This document shows, in pieces, positions 10,118 to 24,000 of a stretch of DNA of 64,000 nt; the first letter of the stretch is position 1; each line of letters starts with the position of its first letter. The notes below the pieces were generated by a model that was not told the origin of the DNA, searched no databases, and worked only from the letters and a program-made list of their open reading frames with translations. Position numbers and translations under genes: made by a program. Source of the stretch: Malus domestica (Eukaryota; Streptophyta; Magnoliopsida; Rosales; Rosaceae); the NCBI RefSeq assembly GCF_042453785.1, contig NC_091669.1:18335001-18399000 (forward strand). Reading direction: 5' to 3'.

Positions 10118-10424
10118 ATCACATCTTCAACAACTGCAGGAAACCACCTGCAACAGTCCTTCAGTTGATCACCAATATGATTCATTGTCGATTGTATACT
10201 TTAAAAGTTAAGCCTTCCGCTAGTAACATGGGATCTTCCATAATTGAAATATTACTGATCCTTAAACTCTAAGTTGTTTGTTGCCCTTCCCTGCGTGAGT
10301 TAGGCTTTGATTTTTAGTTTTTCCCTTTTGTTGGTTGGTGCTTGAATTTTCCTCTATGCCCAGTTCTCCTTTGTATTTTCTTTGGGCTTTGCTCTTGTCA
10401 ATATATTTTTATTTAATAAAAAAA
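10118..10424 (+). mobile_element. LINE 3' fragment, downstream half and tail
   Basis: Joining in frame to the piece before 277, the translation continues HIFNNCRKPPATVLQLI, the usual C-terminal end of plant LINE ORF2. A T-rich 3' untranslated region follows and ends in AATAAAAAAA near 10424. It shows that the LTR retrotransposon landed within an older LINE. Confidence 0.7.
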
Positions 10425-13400
10425 TGGCATCGATAATATGAGCCTTTATTCATATTTTGGGCCACTTGTTCAGTTGCAGACTTGCGGCAGCAATGACAGT
10501 ATAAGTAGGTTGAAAGACTAGTCAAAACACCTAAATCAAAATCGAAAATATCACAATTGTTCAATAATGTGTTGGAGGAGTGTGAGATCCCTCCTAGTTC
10601 TCCAAACATAATTGGATTGGGGTTTTGAATAATACGACTTTTCATTTAAATTTTTGTTTTCATATTGAAAACAAATATAAGAATTAGAGATCGTAAACTT
10701 TTTATCATCTTGACATCGAGTTATTTTTTTGCATGACGTCAATTTAACCACCAAGTTCAACATAGATTCGTGTGCTTCCGCTACACCTAGGACACCAGAA
10801 ATCGGACCATGAACGAAGAAAATGATTTTTCATTGTTAAATTCAGGTCTGTTTGCCTTTTTTTCTTAACTGTTACATAAGACCTGGACATTAGAGAATGG
10901 AAGGATAATGTGATATGATACCAAATGTTTAAACAAAATTCGAACTTATGTACAACTATTACTACAAAAACAAAATATTATAATTCAAGGCAGCCACTGA
11001 GGCTTGTCTGCCACAATGACTTGACCATCGACATAAGTGTTTGGGGGATGAGGCCCCCTACTACAAGTCAGCAATCGGGTGGTGGGCGCAATTGCAAGTG
11101 GCCATTTACCACAGTGATGGAAAGATGTTGAGTCTTTGTATAACAGCGTTGGTTTGAATCCCGTTGGCGGCTAATCTAACATCTAATCTTTCAAAATCTA
11201 TCGTTTGACCCAAAAAAAACCCCCCCACATGTGACCAATACGCGAGAAGAAAGATGAGGCGCAAAGCATAGACATACATAACCAACCATGTGTTCCAAAA
11301 AATTAAAAAAAAATTACAGATTAGGGCCTATTGGGCCTAATGCCACTTAATACATCCTATGTCATAAACTAAGCCCAATGCGTTTGGTCCCAATGGGCCT
11401 GAAAAGCCCAAAATTGTTTTAAAGCTAATTAATGTGTTATCGTTAATTTTTATTAATATGAGACTTTCTCTAATTAATTAAATATCTATACTATTAATCC
11501 AATTAAATTCATTCATCTCGTACTTCCCAATTCATTTTTATATTAGTGTACGATCCATTATGTTCTAATTAGTGAGGTAGTAAGATGATTAGTCTCAATA
11601 TAGCCACTTAGTGAATTACAACTTATTTTTAATTCTCCCATCATGGACGATTACACTATTTAATCATTAAAAGTGCATTTATTTAGCCTCATTAAGTTTC
11701 ATTGGACTGAACTGAACTATTTATTAGTGTAATCCCATGTTAGATAAGTGGCAAGACAAAGTTTAGTGGGATTTAAGGGGACCCGTGTGGACTAGCTCAC
11801 TAAAATGTCTTAGTGAGACCTTCCAATAACCACGGGACTAGCAAGACCTTCGTTTTGCTTCGTTTGCTCATACCACCATACCACCGCCGCTCTCTCCCTT
11901 TTCTCCTCTCCCATAGTCCAGAATCACAAACGACCTCATATTCAAACCTCAATTGGAGGACTCGTGAGCTCCGTTTCGAATCAGAGGACCCATGAACTCC
12001 GCCGTCGTCTGATCCTCCTCTCTCCGTCCTTCGATTCACCTCCGAGGAATCAATTTAAGGGTGGGGTGGCTCACGGGGTTGGGTCTGTGCACAGGCTTGC
12101 GTCTGTAAATAGGGAGAGGGAAATGGTGTTAGATATTTTTTATTTTGACACCAGTTTCTTAGACTTAATCGACAAATGAGTCCTCCATTGAATCCTCCAT
12201 CAAAAGCTAGTAAGGTTCAAGTTTCATTCAATTTGAGGTTATTATCTGATTTGGGTTTTTCACAAAAAAGTGGTTTGAGGATGGGGCGTTTGCAATTGTA
12301 TTAGTGAGGATGAGAAAGGAGATATGCAAGTGTTGAGAAGTGGATTTGATGGCCAAGTTGATTTTTTTAGAGTAATTCTGGACTGTGAAAAAGAGAAAGC
12401 AAATGAAAAAAGGAAGGGAAAAGTAGAGAGACAGGGGAGAGAGAGAGAGAGTCAAATAAAAAAATTATAGATCAATAAAATTAAATATTAATAAGATGAA
12501 ACGAAAAATGACAACAACAAAAAATTGAATCTCAAAAGTAATTTAGTCTGTGATTCAGTCCGACACTACATCAAACGCATCACTATCCTTATACTACTTA
12601 GTCTTTACCAAGCCAATCCAACATAGTCCCTAAAGCTAATCCAGTCCGAGATAATCTAGTGTAACAAACGCAAGAGGGTTCCACAAGCCAAGGTTGACAT
12701 CTAACCATGTGTCAAGGCTACCCAAGCTAATGTAGAATGTATAGAAGAACATATTTGGTGGGAGTTACAATGTAATTCGACCATTCTCTAATTCAGTACT
12801 CTCAATCACAGTATAAGGGTATGGATACTTTATGTCAAACCCCTATGTGATTATCTTATTGTATATTACTCTATTTAAACGTATATGAATGTCTTCCTTT
12901 ATAACGCTTGATATTTCTGCCGAAGATTCTAAAATCACATGTTAGAGTATTCTCCCCCCATATTGAGGGTTAGGATTCCTTGTCGAGCATTCTCATATCT
13001 TTGAGAATAAATCACTGGCCCTAAGATTACATAGAACGCACCCAAGATGAGGTGTCGTCGTGATTCACTATCAATTACAATATAAACCTCTGGTAAAATG
13101 CCCACCCGTAATCCAAGAGATAAAGTACAATACAATTACTTAGTCTGTTTTAGGGATTGGCGACTTATCCATTAAATAACTTTGGCACTGGACGTTCAAA
13201 AAATGGGGACTATCGGGTCGGTGAATTGAATTCAATAATAGACGCATGTTGGCATTCTAGCTTTCCTTCTCCTTTCAGGGTCTGTCTGAAAGAGAGACCA
13301 GTGACATATCCCCAAGACAACCTTGGTGTCTCAGGTCAAAGGATTACTTACATTATTCCGATTCGGAGTTGCTTGCTTGACATGTATGTTGAACTCCATG

Positions 13401-13586
13401 CAAGCACTCTTGTTTGATCATGTTCAGTAAATTCACTCTCTAATAAGCACCTACACACTTGCCTCTATAAATTTACATGAATGAATTGAGACTATTCACT
13501 TTTTATCTGAAGCAGACATAGTGTGTACTAGCATATTTGGATTGTCTGTGCCATTTTGATAATCCTATTGCCATGAACTGTTAGGA
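10425..13586. other. Intergenic, no gene recognised
   Basis: No frame resembles a known protein. A possible SINE-like piece is listed separately. A GC-richer block with pyrimidine runs (about 11820-12130) resembles a plant 5' leader, but no coding sequence follows. Sequences near 11740-11820 and 12540-12670 share AGTCC and TTAGT-rich motifs in opposite senses and could be ends of a decayed DNA transposon; I cannot define its borders. Confidence 0.5.
11110..11215 (+). mobile_element. Possible tRNA-derived SINE fragment
   Basis: GGTTTGAATCCC at 11151-11162 resembles a Pol III B box (GGTTCGAATCC), with a purine-rich segment 35 bp upstream in A-box position and an A-run after 11207. No target duplication was identified, so this is weak. 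Confidence 0.25.
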
Positions 13587-13591
13587 CATGA

Positions 13592-16500
13592 TGTGAAATC
13601 CCGTCCCCAAAATTTCACTATTCATTATGTATCTCGTAATTTAAGTTCGTATTTCACGTTTACGTTATTTTTATTACTTAATTTTAATTCCGTAAATTTT
13701 GGAAATTAAATCGAATAGTTATTGGGTTTGAATTTTTGAAATCAATCTTTATCATTCATTGACTTTTTGAAGTTTTAACTAGTGTTTTTAAATAGATCTC
13801 GAACCCACGAACGCATAGGCAAAAGCCGCTTGTGAGTCCGAGTTATAATGGCATAGTTATGGACGTTTGAAGTTGTAAACTATAGATTGTGGGAATTATT
13901 TAATTTAAAGGTTAAGTTAGTTTAAAAGAGGACCAAATCAGATTTTTAGAAGGGGAAAAAGGACCAATAAGGGAAGAATCAAAAAAGGGGGATTTTTCCC
14001 CTTCCATTTTCGTCATCCCGTGCACCCACAAACCCAACTTCAACCCAGCTGAATTTCGACCAATCTCCACCATTTATTCAGGTCATTCTCAACCCTCCAC
14101 CACCTGCAACTTATTCCATAACCTTTCATCTACCTTATTTGCTGAAATTGAAGGGTTTGTAAGGCCAAATTCGGGTAGAACTCCACCGGAGAACCCGGGG
14201 GTTCTCGACGGCGATTCGTCGTTCCGGTGAGTATCACCATTCACCATCACCCTTGATCAACTTCTCTTGGACCCAATAACAAGACCCAATCAATTGTAGG
14301 GGCGTTGGAACACCAAGGAAGCCGAATTGAAGAACACCTACCTTAGGGTTTTCGACAGATGCGAGCCAATCTGAGGGCCTTCTCGGCCAAATTGGACTTG
14401 GCCACAGGTATAAAGTTTACTCTACTTGTTGAGATCTTTATTCCTATAAAATTTGAGAATTTTTGGAAAAAGTCGAATTTCCCGGTGTGTGACATTTGAT
14501 TTATGAAATGCTGATGGTTAACATTATGTATGTATAGTCTTATTTGAAAATTACCCATTTATCATGTTGCATTTGTTTCTTTAAAGTTAGTGAATGCATT
14601 AATGTAATGTTGATGATGGGGAATCGACAATTATATTGTCCCATAATGTGAAATTGTTTCTCTTCATATTTGGTAAAATTTTGCTAGAGTTGTTAGTATA
14701 CATTTAGTCAGACGTGGTCCAGATTTTATCCTTGTGATGACAGCGAATGGCCATTGTTGATGAGCATATTGATTCCATCTCATTGGTTTAGCATTATCGG
14801 ACCTTTCTGCTTATGTCTGAAGTTGAAAGAATCCTTATATGTATGTATAAATTAATGAAGGGATGAATTTGTTTCCTTATTTACCGTATACATATATCTA
14901 TGTATGCATATTCAAAGGAACTTACTTATATCCTTGTTTATATATATATATATATATATATGCACCAACTACCAAGGCTTTTATATACAGGTACATCTAT
15001 ATTTGTAAGTAGCATCTTCATTTATTTTCTCTAAGTGTTTTCATTCAAATGTTACATTTATTTTGATCATGTTAATTCAAGTTAACCAAAATAGTACTTG
15101 GATCTCATAGTGTGAATTAGTAGTTCCAAGTAATCTAATTAAGACTAGAGTCAGAAGTGATGCATTTAGTAATTGCAAATACTTGAGAATAGGAGTTGAT
15201 CGAGGTGATGAATGCTTGTAGTTATAATTCGAAACAATGCTTTGGAACCTAGATGGGAAATACAGAAATGGATGGTGTATGTGCTCATGTTATAAAGCAT
15301 AAGTGTGGAGGTAGGAGGTAAGTTGTGTGTTGGTTTGATAGCACCATGTAGTATTGGTACATCGATGACCCTGCTTGGTTAGTTATCTTGACCCTACTTG
15401 GTTAATCTGCGTTGGGGGGTCACTGCCTACTTGGTTACTTTCTCAGGGGTGGCTCTACTTGGTTGATCCGCTTGGGGGGGGCACTTCCTATTTGGTTACT
15501 TGCGTAGGATTCTGCCCAACGACGTCTCTCTAGCTCTATTTTGAGTGTATCCGTGAATTTTGGCTTCGAGAACTTTGAGTTTGATTTAGAAAAGTCATTG
15601 GATGTCTATGTGACTCTTTCGGAGTTTGTAAATGTTTGGTATTAATTTCTTATGAATGATTTATATTCAAAGTTTATAAACTGTGATTGATGGTTGGTTT
15701 CATCATTATTATTACATACTTTGTATTATTGTCGCTCACATGAGTTTCGTAGCTTATCCGGGTTATTGGTTGCTCGATGCACCATTTCCATGATGTAGGC
15801 ACTTATTTCACATGCGACAGGTCTGGGTAAATTATGAGAAACCGTTTGATATTTTGATTCTGTTAAGTAGTCCAGAATCCTTGCTCTTGCTCATTTCCAT
15901 AAGGTTATCTTAGAATCCTAGATTCGTGTGAATGGGAATTACCCACGATGGATCTTGTGAATACAAATTAGAATCACCATGTTATTATCCATAACCTAAG
16001 TAGGGAATTATGTAGAGTTCTTTAATTAAATTCGTGAAATGATATGCTATCTCACTGATTGATTAACGTGATTAAATATTAATATTGTGCTTCGTGATTC
16101 CTTGATATGTTACAAGCTATGGATTGAGATATCATGTTGGAAGCATAGTGATTGGTATGAAGTAGTGAAATGTGATTTGACTTGTGTATTGGAAATGGTT
16201 GTGACATGTGATTGAAATGCATATTGAATTGCTTGGGAGATGTGAGGTCTAGTAATGGACCGATAACCCATTGTGATGGGGATTTGTTGCTCGATATTGT
16301 TTCGTTTTGTTGAGTCTTTGTGAATTGAGTAACTTGAATCATGTCTTATTTTTTCGAGTCGTTGTTATGCTTCTTGGACTTCTGTTCAATTCTGTTGAGT
16401 AGTTCGGAACTAAGTTCTGATTGGATTCCGTTGAGTGATGGTCCGGAATCCCTTCTACTTCGCAATTCCGTTAAGTGATGGTCCAAATCGTATCCTGATT

Positions 16501-17097
16501 GGATTCCGTTGAATGATGGTCCAAAATCCCTTCTACTCCACGATTCCGTTGAGTGATGGTCCGGAATTCCCTTTGGTGCCTTGGTTCCGTTAGGTGGTCC
16601 AAAATTCCCTTTTTCAGAGATGTAGTCTTCGGCCGAGCTGTGGCACTCTAGCCCGCATTTTGATTTGTTGTATGTGTTATTGATGATGTGATGGTTGGCA
16701 TTATTGATGGATGTGATTATAGAATGATGTTGGTTATGGTAATTATGATTAGACTCGTTGAACTTTATGACTAGTGAATATGATTGTGCTCCGTCGTTTG
16801 TCCCTTATAATGTTGCATGTTATGCATTGTGATATATTGTTGAGACATAGCGATTTAATTGATGAATATTCGAGTGTAGTGAAATGACGAACTACGAATG
16901 GCTTGATCCCTAATAAGGGTACGTAGGCAGTCTAACAAGTAGGTTAGATGCAGCTATAAAGTATATGAAAAACTACTATGCGATTCGATTCTCGAGTTAT
17001 GCTTTGTACATATCTTGGAGGCAGGGTATGTTAGATATATAGGTATTGGTGTCGTCACGTGTTGATCCTGAACGTATGTTGGGATCGGGGCGTGACA
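13592..17097 (+). mobile_element. Solo LTR, 3.5 kb, gypsy-like
   Basis: Starts TGTGAAATCCCGTCCCC and ends GGGATCGGGGCGTGACA, the TG..CA format of large plant Ty3/gypsy LTRs. It is flanked by a perfect 5-bp direct repeat CATGA (13587-13591 and 17098-17102). No coding sequence, primer site or second LTR is present, so it is the product of LTR-LTR recombination. It contains a (TA)n tract (14941-14961), short repeats of CTACTTGGTTA-type units (15370-15510) and of TTCCGTTGAGTGATGGTCC-type units (16390-16610). Orientation is judged from similarity of the start to LTR starts I remember. Confidence 0.8.
16390..16610 (+). repeat. Short tandem repeats within the solo LTR
   Basis: TTCCGTTGAGTGATGGTCC followed by GGAATCCCTTCTACT recurs four to five times with substitutions, unit about 55 bp. 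Confidence 0.7.
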
Positions 17098-17311
17098 CAT
17101 GATGGTTGTAAGAAGAAGGTATATGTGGTCTAACGTCTTTATATTACTTTTTCCGTTATTCCGTCGTCCATGGCTCACTGCTTATACATATCATGATCAA
17201 CGAGATAGTCTTAACCAATGATCTTGCCCGTTGATTAGATCAGTATTTTACTAATCAATTGCATTATCCTAAAAGATGTCATCTTATGTTTGACTTTCAA
17301 GTATGCCTCCC

Positions 17312-17674
17312 GTAGGGGGGTGAGCTCGTTCCCCCACTTGTAAGTATATTTCCCGTAAAAGTTTCATAATCAGAACCATTCATATTTTAATCTTCACTAG
17401 AAGAACATATCTATAAAACATCATTCGGATTGGATGTCATTTAGTCACCTAAATATATCAAACAAATCAACGGTTTATCATGAATATGCTACTTGGTACA
17501 TATATTGTTGATTTATTTGATATATTTGGATGACTAAACGATATCAAATTCAAATAATTTTTTGTGAGGATGATGTTCAAGTGAAGATTAAGAGATTAAA
17601 CGGTTCTAATCATGAAATTTTGATGGTGAAAATACGTTATTTGCAAGTAGGTTAATAAGTGTGTCCCCCTAATG
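17312..17674. mobile_element. Fold-back (long inverted repeat) miniature element
   Basis: The left half (about 17312-17500) is matched by the reverse complement of the right half (about 17505-17674). Pairs include ACTTGTAAGTAT with CTTGCAAATAAC, TAATCTTCACTAGAAGAAC with TAATCTTCACTTGAACATC, and TAGTCACCTAAATATATCAA with TAGTCATCCAAATATATCAA. Nearly the whole element can fold on itself. No coding capacity. Target duplication not determined. Confidence 0.65.
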
Positions 17675-17944
17675 AGGAACTCAAGCATTATCCTTTCTTG
17701 AATAATTGAGACATTTTAGAAATGAAATATACATTTATTTTCCGGACTTGAAAAAAGCTTATGATGTAGTTAATGTGGAGGGTTTTCACTAGTTGCCATA
17801 GATTTACAAGTTCATTGAAATATTTCTCCATCAAAATCTAGTGCAAATCTATTTAAAAGTTCTTTTTCTATACAACTCCACATTTGGATCTAATGTAAAA
17901 TAAGCGAATACTAACATCCTTACATGAGAAAAAACGACCCCTTG

Positions 17945-18235
17945 GTCTAAGTTTGGCAAACAGTTTGGGCTTTTTGGCCCATGGACATCCGAAAATAAAA
18001 AAATAAAAAAAAACCAACCAAACCAAACCTGTTGGGTTGGGTTGGTTTGGTTTTTAATTTAATTTTTGTCCAATTAGTTATAAAACCGAACCAAATCGAA
18101 AAAATTGGTTTAATATGTGATTTTAAATTCATAAAATTAACCAAACCAAATCATTTATAATAAAGTATAAAAAAGAATACATAATATTTATACAATATTA
18201 TACAAATAATACACATATAATATTATATATTTAAA
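17945..18235. repeat. Decayed repeat interrupted by the minus-strand LINE
   Basis: Contains AACCAAACC and its complement GGTTTGGTT around 18014-18052, a small hairpin, in AT-rich DNA. Similar ACCAACTCAAACAACGCCC sequence appears after the LINE (about 24375-24410), so both sides may be one older DNA element split by the LINE. Evidence is weak. Confidence 0.35.
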
Positions 18236-18439
18236 TTTTTTTTAAGGAAGTATGATATTCATCGAAGCAACTTAGAATACGTACAAACTGAGGATAATGT
18301 GCTTACTGGTCCTCGATAAAAACCTTGCCGGGAATTTCAACTCGGATTAAGGAAAACAGTGTCTCGCACAACAATAACCCTACCCTTAAATGAACAATAA
18401 AAATGGAAATTACATGCTTTCCTCAAATAAAATGTCTTG

Positions 18440-21400
18440 AACCAAATCCGAAGGCTACTCGAACCACACCATCTCCTGAAAACTACTGAGACCCATCCGA
18501 GCAAGCCAATGTGCTACCGAGTTGCCTTCCTTTTGAACATGGCCACACTCATAAATACGGCAACCCCATAAGAAAGAATCTCAAATCATTTATAACATAA
18601 CCCCAAACAGAGTAATCATCCCCTTCTCTTTTCATAGCAGCCATCACCACACTAGAATCTCCTTCAAACTTTACCTTGACATCAGGTGGATAATACCTCT
18701 TGACCAACCCACCGCATGGCGAGCTGCAATCAGCTCCGAGTGTAGAGCAGACACAGGTCTCTTGACAAGACTTGCAATGGTTGCCAGAAATCCACCCGTG
18801 TGATCCCTAAGCACGACGCCATAACCTTCTCCCCCCGAAAGCCACCTTGACTCCAAGCCACATCAAAATCACATTTGATCTATCCCTCCTCAGGCTTCTT
18901 CCATTTGTGAACCTCCTTAACAGCCTTCCAAGCCTCAGGTTTATACCATTTATGAAACTCATTCATCCATCCCTTGGTTCTCAACACAAGCTCATGTGGT
19001 GGCAACCGAGACCCATTCCATAACACCTTATTCCTGTGCTTCCATATTGCCCATAACAACATCAAAAAAAGCACGAATCCCACCATGGGAAGCTGTTACG
19101 CACTATTAATCATCCACTGCACAAGAGACAATCAGTCACAACCATTGTTCACCCTCAGCCCCAGGCTTCAAAACTACACCGTTCTCCCCAGGCTATAATC
19201 TCTAAGCACATACTCCGTTGATTTGACTTGCACACCACATACCACACATGCCTCTTCACTCATTGTTATCCATTTGCTATGGTTCAAATGTGAGGGAAAA
19301 AAGTCCAAACATGCATGCGAAGAACTAGCTGCCCTACTGCCGTTGCTGTCACTTATACCTCGAGCCACCTGGTAAGTACTCCTAACTGTGAACTTGCCAC
19401 TTCGTTTATAATGCCATATTCGCCAGTCTTCGACATCTCGTATACTAAGCAGAATGCTTTGAATTAACTTCACTTCCTCAAATGAAAAAAGATCATTCAG
19501 CAACTAAAAATTCCATTGCCTTGATACACTCCCGATAAGATATTCCATCGTAGCCTCCAAGTCCCATTGCCTCGGTGGTGGAGTTAAAATTTGAAAGAAT
19601 GACTCCCTCGGCAACCAGTTGGCTTGCCATATTTAAATTTTCTTCCCATTACCCATTTTCCAACTATGGCCTTTGTGAATCACTTGCCTCGAAACTGCGA
19701 TACTATTCTATACATACGAACTATTAGGAGTCATCGGTGTTTCCATAAACTCTGACCTAGGAAAGTATCTAACTTTAAACACCTAGAAATCGAGGGCTTC
19801 CGGTTACTGGAGGAATCGCCATGCTTACTTAGCCAACAACGCTAGATTGAATGCATATAGGTCTCTAAAATCGAGGCCCCCCTCATTCTTAGGCTTACAC
19901 AGACATCTCTAATTAAGCCAATGTATTTTTCATTTACCCAGATCACCACTCCAACAAAATTTAGCTATCATCTTGTTTAGCTCCTCACAAAAAGATTTGG
20001 GAGAAGGAAACATTGCATGGAATACATAGGTAAAGCTTGAGCCACCGTTTTAACTAATAATTCACGTCCCGCACTGCTCAATATGCCACCTCACCAACTT
20101 TGTAAGTTCTTCCACACTCTATCTTTCACATAATCAAATGTTTCCTTCTTCGATTTTCAGACAAGCACCGGCAAACCCAAATATTTATCATGAAACTCCA
20201 CCCTCCTCATACCAAGACAATCGGTCAATAATTGTTTATCATAACTAGTGAGATTCGGACTGAAAGAAACACAACTCTTCTCAAAATTCACAGCTTGTCC
20301 AGAAGCCATCTCATACGAGCGTAATAACTGTATAATCATCTACCATTCGCCAACCATACCATGAGCGAAAAGGAAGTTGTCATCAGCAAAAAATAAGTGG
20401 TGGATACTAGGAGCATCTTGGCACACTTTAATCCCCTACAACCCCATTGAACTTTGCCTTCCTTAATAAAGCTAATAAACCCTCAGCACATATAACGAAC
20501 AAATAGGGAGAGAGAAGGTCTCCTTATCGAATTCCTCGTTCCGGATGCACATAGCCCACCGGGTCCCCATTCACCTTGAAGAAGTAGGAAACTGTTGAAA
20601 CACATAACATAACCATACGGATCCACCGATCTGAGAACCCCATTCGATACATCATGGCTTTAAGAAATCTCCATTCCACATGCTCATATGCCTTACTAAT
20701 ATCTAGTTTCAGAGCCATAAGCCCGTTAGACCCCAACGATCGCTTGTGCATATAGTGAGCGACTTCAGTAGCCACCAAATAATTATCAGAAATTAACCGG
20801 CCTGGAATAAATGCACTTTGAGTAAGGGAAATAATACATGGAAGGATAACTTTCAACCTATTCGTAAGTACCTTCGCCACAATTTTATAAAGTACGTTGC
20901 AAAGACTAATTGGATTGAGCTATGTCATCATCGTTGCATCCTTAACTTTGGGGATTAGTGTGACATAGGTGTAGTTAATTTTTCGTAGCATTTGTCCTAA
21001 GAGCAGCATGGACCGAACTCTATTGCAAATATATGCACCAACCATTCCCTAGGGTTTTTGGTAAAACCCAAGAGACATACCATCAGGGCCAGGGGCTTTC
21101 GTATGATGCATTTGAAAAACTACATTTTTAATCTCCTCATTCGTGAATGGTCGATCAAGATCGGTGTTCATCTCCTCTGTAACCGACGGAGCAATGTGGC
21201 ATAGGATTTCCTCAAAGTTTTGCACTCCATTGGAAATATATCTTTGAGAAATACGACATCACAACTTCCTCCATCCCAACACGGTCTTCACGCCATACCC
21301 CTTCATCATCCATGAAACTAAACAAACAATTACTTTTTTTGTCTCCTGTTTGCTTTCTGATGGAAATATTTGGTGTTATGATCACCAAGTATAACCCAAT

Positions 21401-22455
21401 TCTCTTTAGATCGTTGTCTCTAGAATTGCTCCTCTTGTTCAAGAAACATGTTCAACCTCCCAATCAATTCCATTTTTTTGCAAAATAAACTCCTCAAAAA
21501 ACGGGTGCCCTAACAAACTCGTAAGCTTATCCTCCACTTCCCGGATCTCAATCGGTCTGGATGTGGCAGTGCTCTTCGGCCAATTATTCAATTTCATCCG
21601 AGTCATCTTAATCTTTTCTGTAACCTGAAACATTGGTGAACCATCAACAACACACCCTCATCCCTCCCGTACCACTTCAAAATAACCTTCCTGCATATGC
21701 CAACATTCCTCATACCGAAACTATTTTTTGCCTCGAAGTAGAGTGCGCCCTGACCAATTAATCAGCACCGGAACATGATCAAACATAAATTTATTCAAAC
21801 GCTTTACGGTGAACCAAGGAAACAAGTCTATCCATTCTTGATTACCCAAGGTGCTATCCAGTCTTACCTTGATTCCATCCCATTTAGTCGTAAACCATGT
21901 AAATTTGTTCCCCGAGTAGCCTAGGTCGATGAAGTTGCAATGCTCCACCATTGACCGAAATCCCTCCATCTGCCGATCTTGCCTCACATTGCCTCTTTCC
22001 TGCTCATGATCTTGAATGATCTCATTAAAATCACTTATACATAACCAAGGTTTAGACTTATTACTACAAAGAGACTCAAGTAGCCTGCAAGATTTATATT
22101 GATCACTCGTAGCATGAAATCCATAAAAAATAGTCAAACGCCAATAAGACACTTCTTTTGTAACACCCACATCAAAATCGATATGGTTATGTGAATAAGA
22201 CTTTAAAGATAAATTTATTTATTCATTCCTCAAAACACACAAACCACCTGAACTACCTCTACTGTCAACAGTAAAACTACGATCAAAATTCAACTTTAAA
22301 CGTAAATGGTCCATGTGACGAGCATTACTTTTTGTCTCGCACAAGAACAATACAGTAAGATATTGAGCATAAATTAGAGGTTGGAGTGTATAAACTACTC
22401 GAAGGTTCCCAAGCCTTCGGCAATTCCAACTTAAGCAACTTATTGCTGATGGCAA
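18440..22455 (-). pseudogene. LINE ORF2 remnant (endonuclease, RT, RNase H)
   Basis: Frame 22455-22219 starts with ISCLSWNCRRLGN, the opening of the AP endonuclease. Frame 22170-21721 carries WLCISDFNEIIQDHEQERG. Reverse transcriptase motifs lie in 20880-20524 (FIPGRLISDNYLVATE; LKLDISKAYEHVEWRFL), and a polymerase-site block reads FFADDNFLFAHG near 20370-20400. Zf-RVT remnants lie at 19503-19174 and RNase H (GYGVVLRDHTGGFLATI; ALHSELIAARHAV) at 18856-18671. At least six frame breaks make it non-functional. Confidence 0.85.
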
Positions 22456-23349
22456 GGTTGAACCACGTCAACCTCCACTGATGAACTAACAATCTTAAAA
22501 TTTTCCAACAATCTTATTCGACCTTCATGCCCTGCAACCAAGTCCTCATCCTCTCGTACTAACCTTTTCCCAAGCTCAAGTAGCAAACCACCTACCTGTG
22601 CTATAGTAACAGACTGAACAGTGCCTAAATAAACACCATGTTTCCCTCTTCCTTGCTTTCTTCTCCAAGCCATCTGGTGATGCTCTATAATGGGCATAAG
22701 ATTGAACGGGTCCGAACCTAACCCAGGCCACTCACAACCAGCATATGGTGGACCCAATCCAACCTGCACCGAGTTAGCCTCATGATCCTCCTTACCCATC
22801 TGCTGGCCCAACACCAAGTTAACCCCATGATCCTTCTTACCTATCTGCTGGCCCAACCCCAATTTTTCACCGCCTTAGGATCCAATGAAGCCCACATCCT
22901 TCATACCCACTATGTAGCTACCCCCTGCCGAGTCACCTACTGATGGAATATGGAGATTCTCCTCACAACTAGGTGGCACAACATTCAAGTCAAAACCAAA
23001 CAAAGTCAAACCTTGTGCCTCTTGATTTGTGGGATTTTGCTGAAAAGGGATAATTTCCATAGAGTCCACCATCTCCTTCGAGTTAATAGTGTCATTCAAA
23101 TCCAGTAAATTACTCGCACCAATAATCTTGTCCTCAACCTGCATCCCTCATTAGGTTCCTCTGCTGACCTAGCTCGACTCCACCTTCGGCAGTGCCTCCA
23201 CCGCACCTTGACAAGGATTTGGGTTGTTATACGTACTACCACCCTCCTCCATATGCACAAGTGTTTTCATTGACCACCCCTAGGCCGCATCCAACCCAAA
23301 CTATTTACCCTTCGGCTTCCTATAGTTTTCACCCAGGACATCAAACTGA

Positions 23350-24000
23350 AACTATCGACCATACGACTTCAACAAATCATCATCATTCTTACCCTCAAAA
23401 TACACACAATGTTCTTCCATATGTCCTACAATACCACATAAGAAGCGGGTTATAGGACGTTTCTCATAACTTAGGTCAATCCCTACCTCAGTGCCCTCAA
23501 TGACTAGCCGTAAGCTTTGCCATAATGGTTTCTTAATATCCACTGCAACCCGAATACGTAATATGCTGCCATGAAGATCACTCATCGTGCTCTGATCAGT
23601 CAGAATGTGTATGCCGATCTGGTTCCCAATAAAGTGGCCTATATGTTAAGTCATGTAAGCAAAAGGCAACCTTTTTACTTGAATCCAAAATTCTTAAGAA
23701 GCTAAAGGAATAGATGTTGGATGCACTAGGTCATTCGCCTCTGCCAACACCACCAATGGACCATCGTACAACCATGGCCCCCTTTTAGATCATAGCCCTC
23801 TCACAAAGATTATCAAATCGAAAGAAGAATAAACCATCCTCCGATTCCACAATCGTAACCCTAGCCTTGGGACGCCAAAGATTTAATATCTGACATTTAA
23901 ATTTGTCTTTGTTGAAAGCCTTAATTGTAAGAACTCTCCCCACTAGGAAAACCATCGTATTCCTGAGTAGCACGCCCTTCTTATCGTCAATCACCACCAC
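23350..24000 (-). pseudogene. LINE ORF1 remnant (DUF4283 plus zinc knuckle)
   Basis: The minus-strand frame 24000-23785 contains FNKDKFKCQILNLWRPKARV, the DUF4283 signature of plant LINE ORF1 proteins, which bind element RNA. Frame 23585-23352 contains ITRFLCGIVGHMEEHC. It follows the CCHC knuckle layout, but the first Cys position (Phe-x-x-Cys in place of Cys-x-x-Cys) appears lost. The linker to ORF2 (23144-22460) is acidic and Pro/Gln-rich. The frames do not join. Confidence 0.7.

Noticed and set aside
11813..12179. GC-rich block as a small gene
   Set aside because: Short overlapping frames on both strands with no homology and no splice pattern. More like a leader or transposon end.
13157..13417. 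86-codon frame before the solo LTR
   Set aside because: No recognisable domain and no supporting context.
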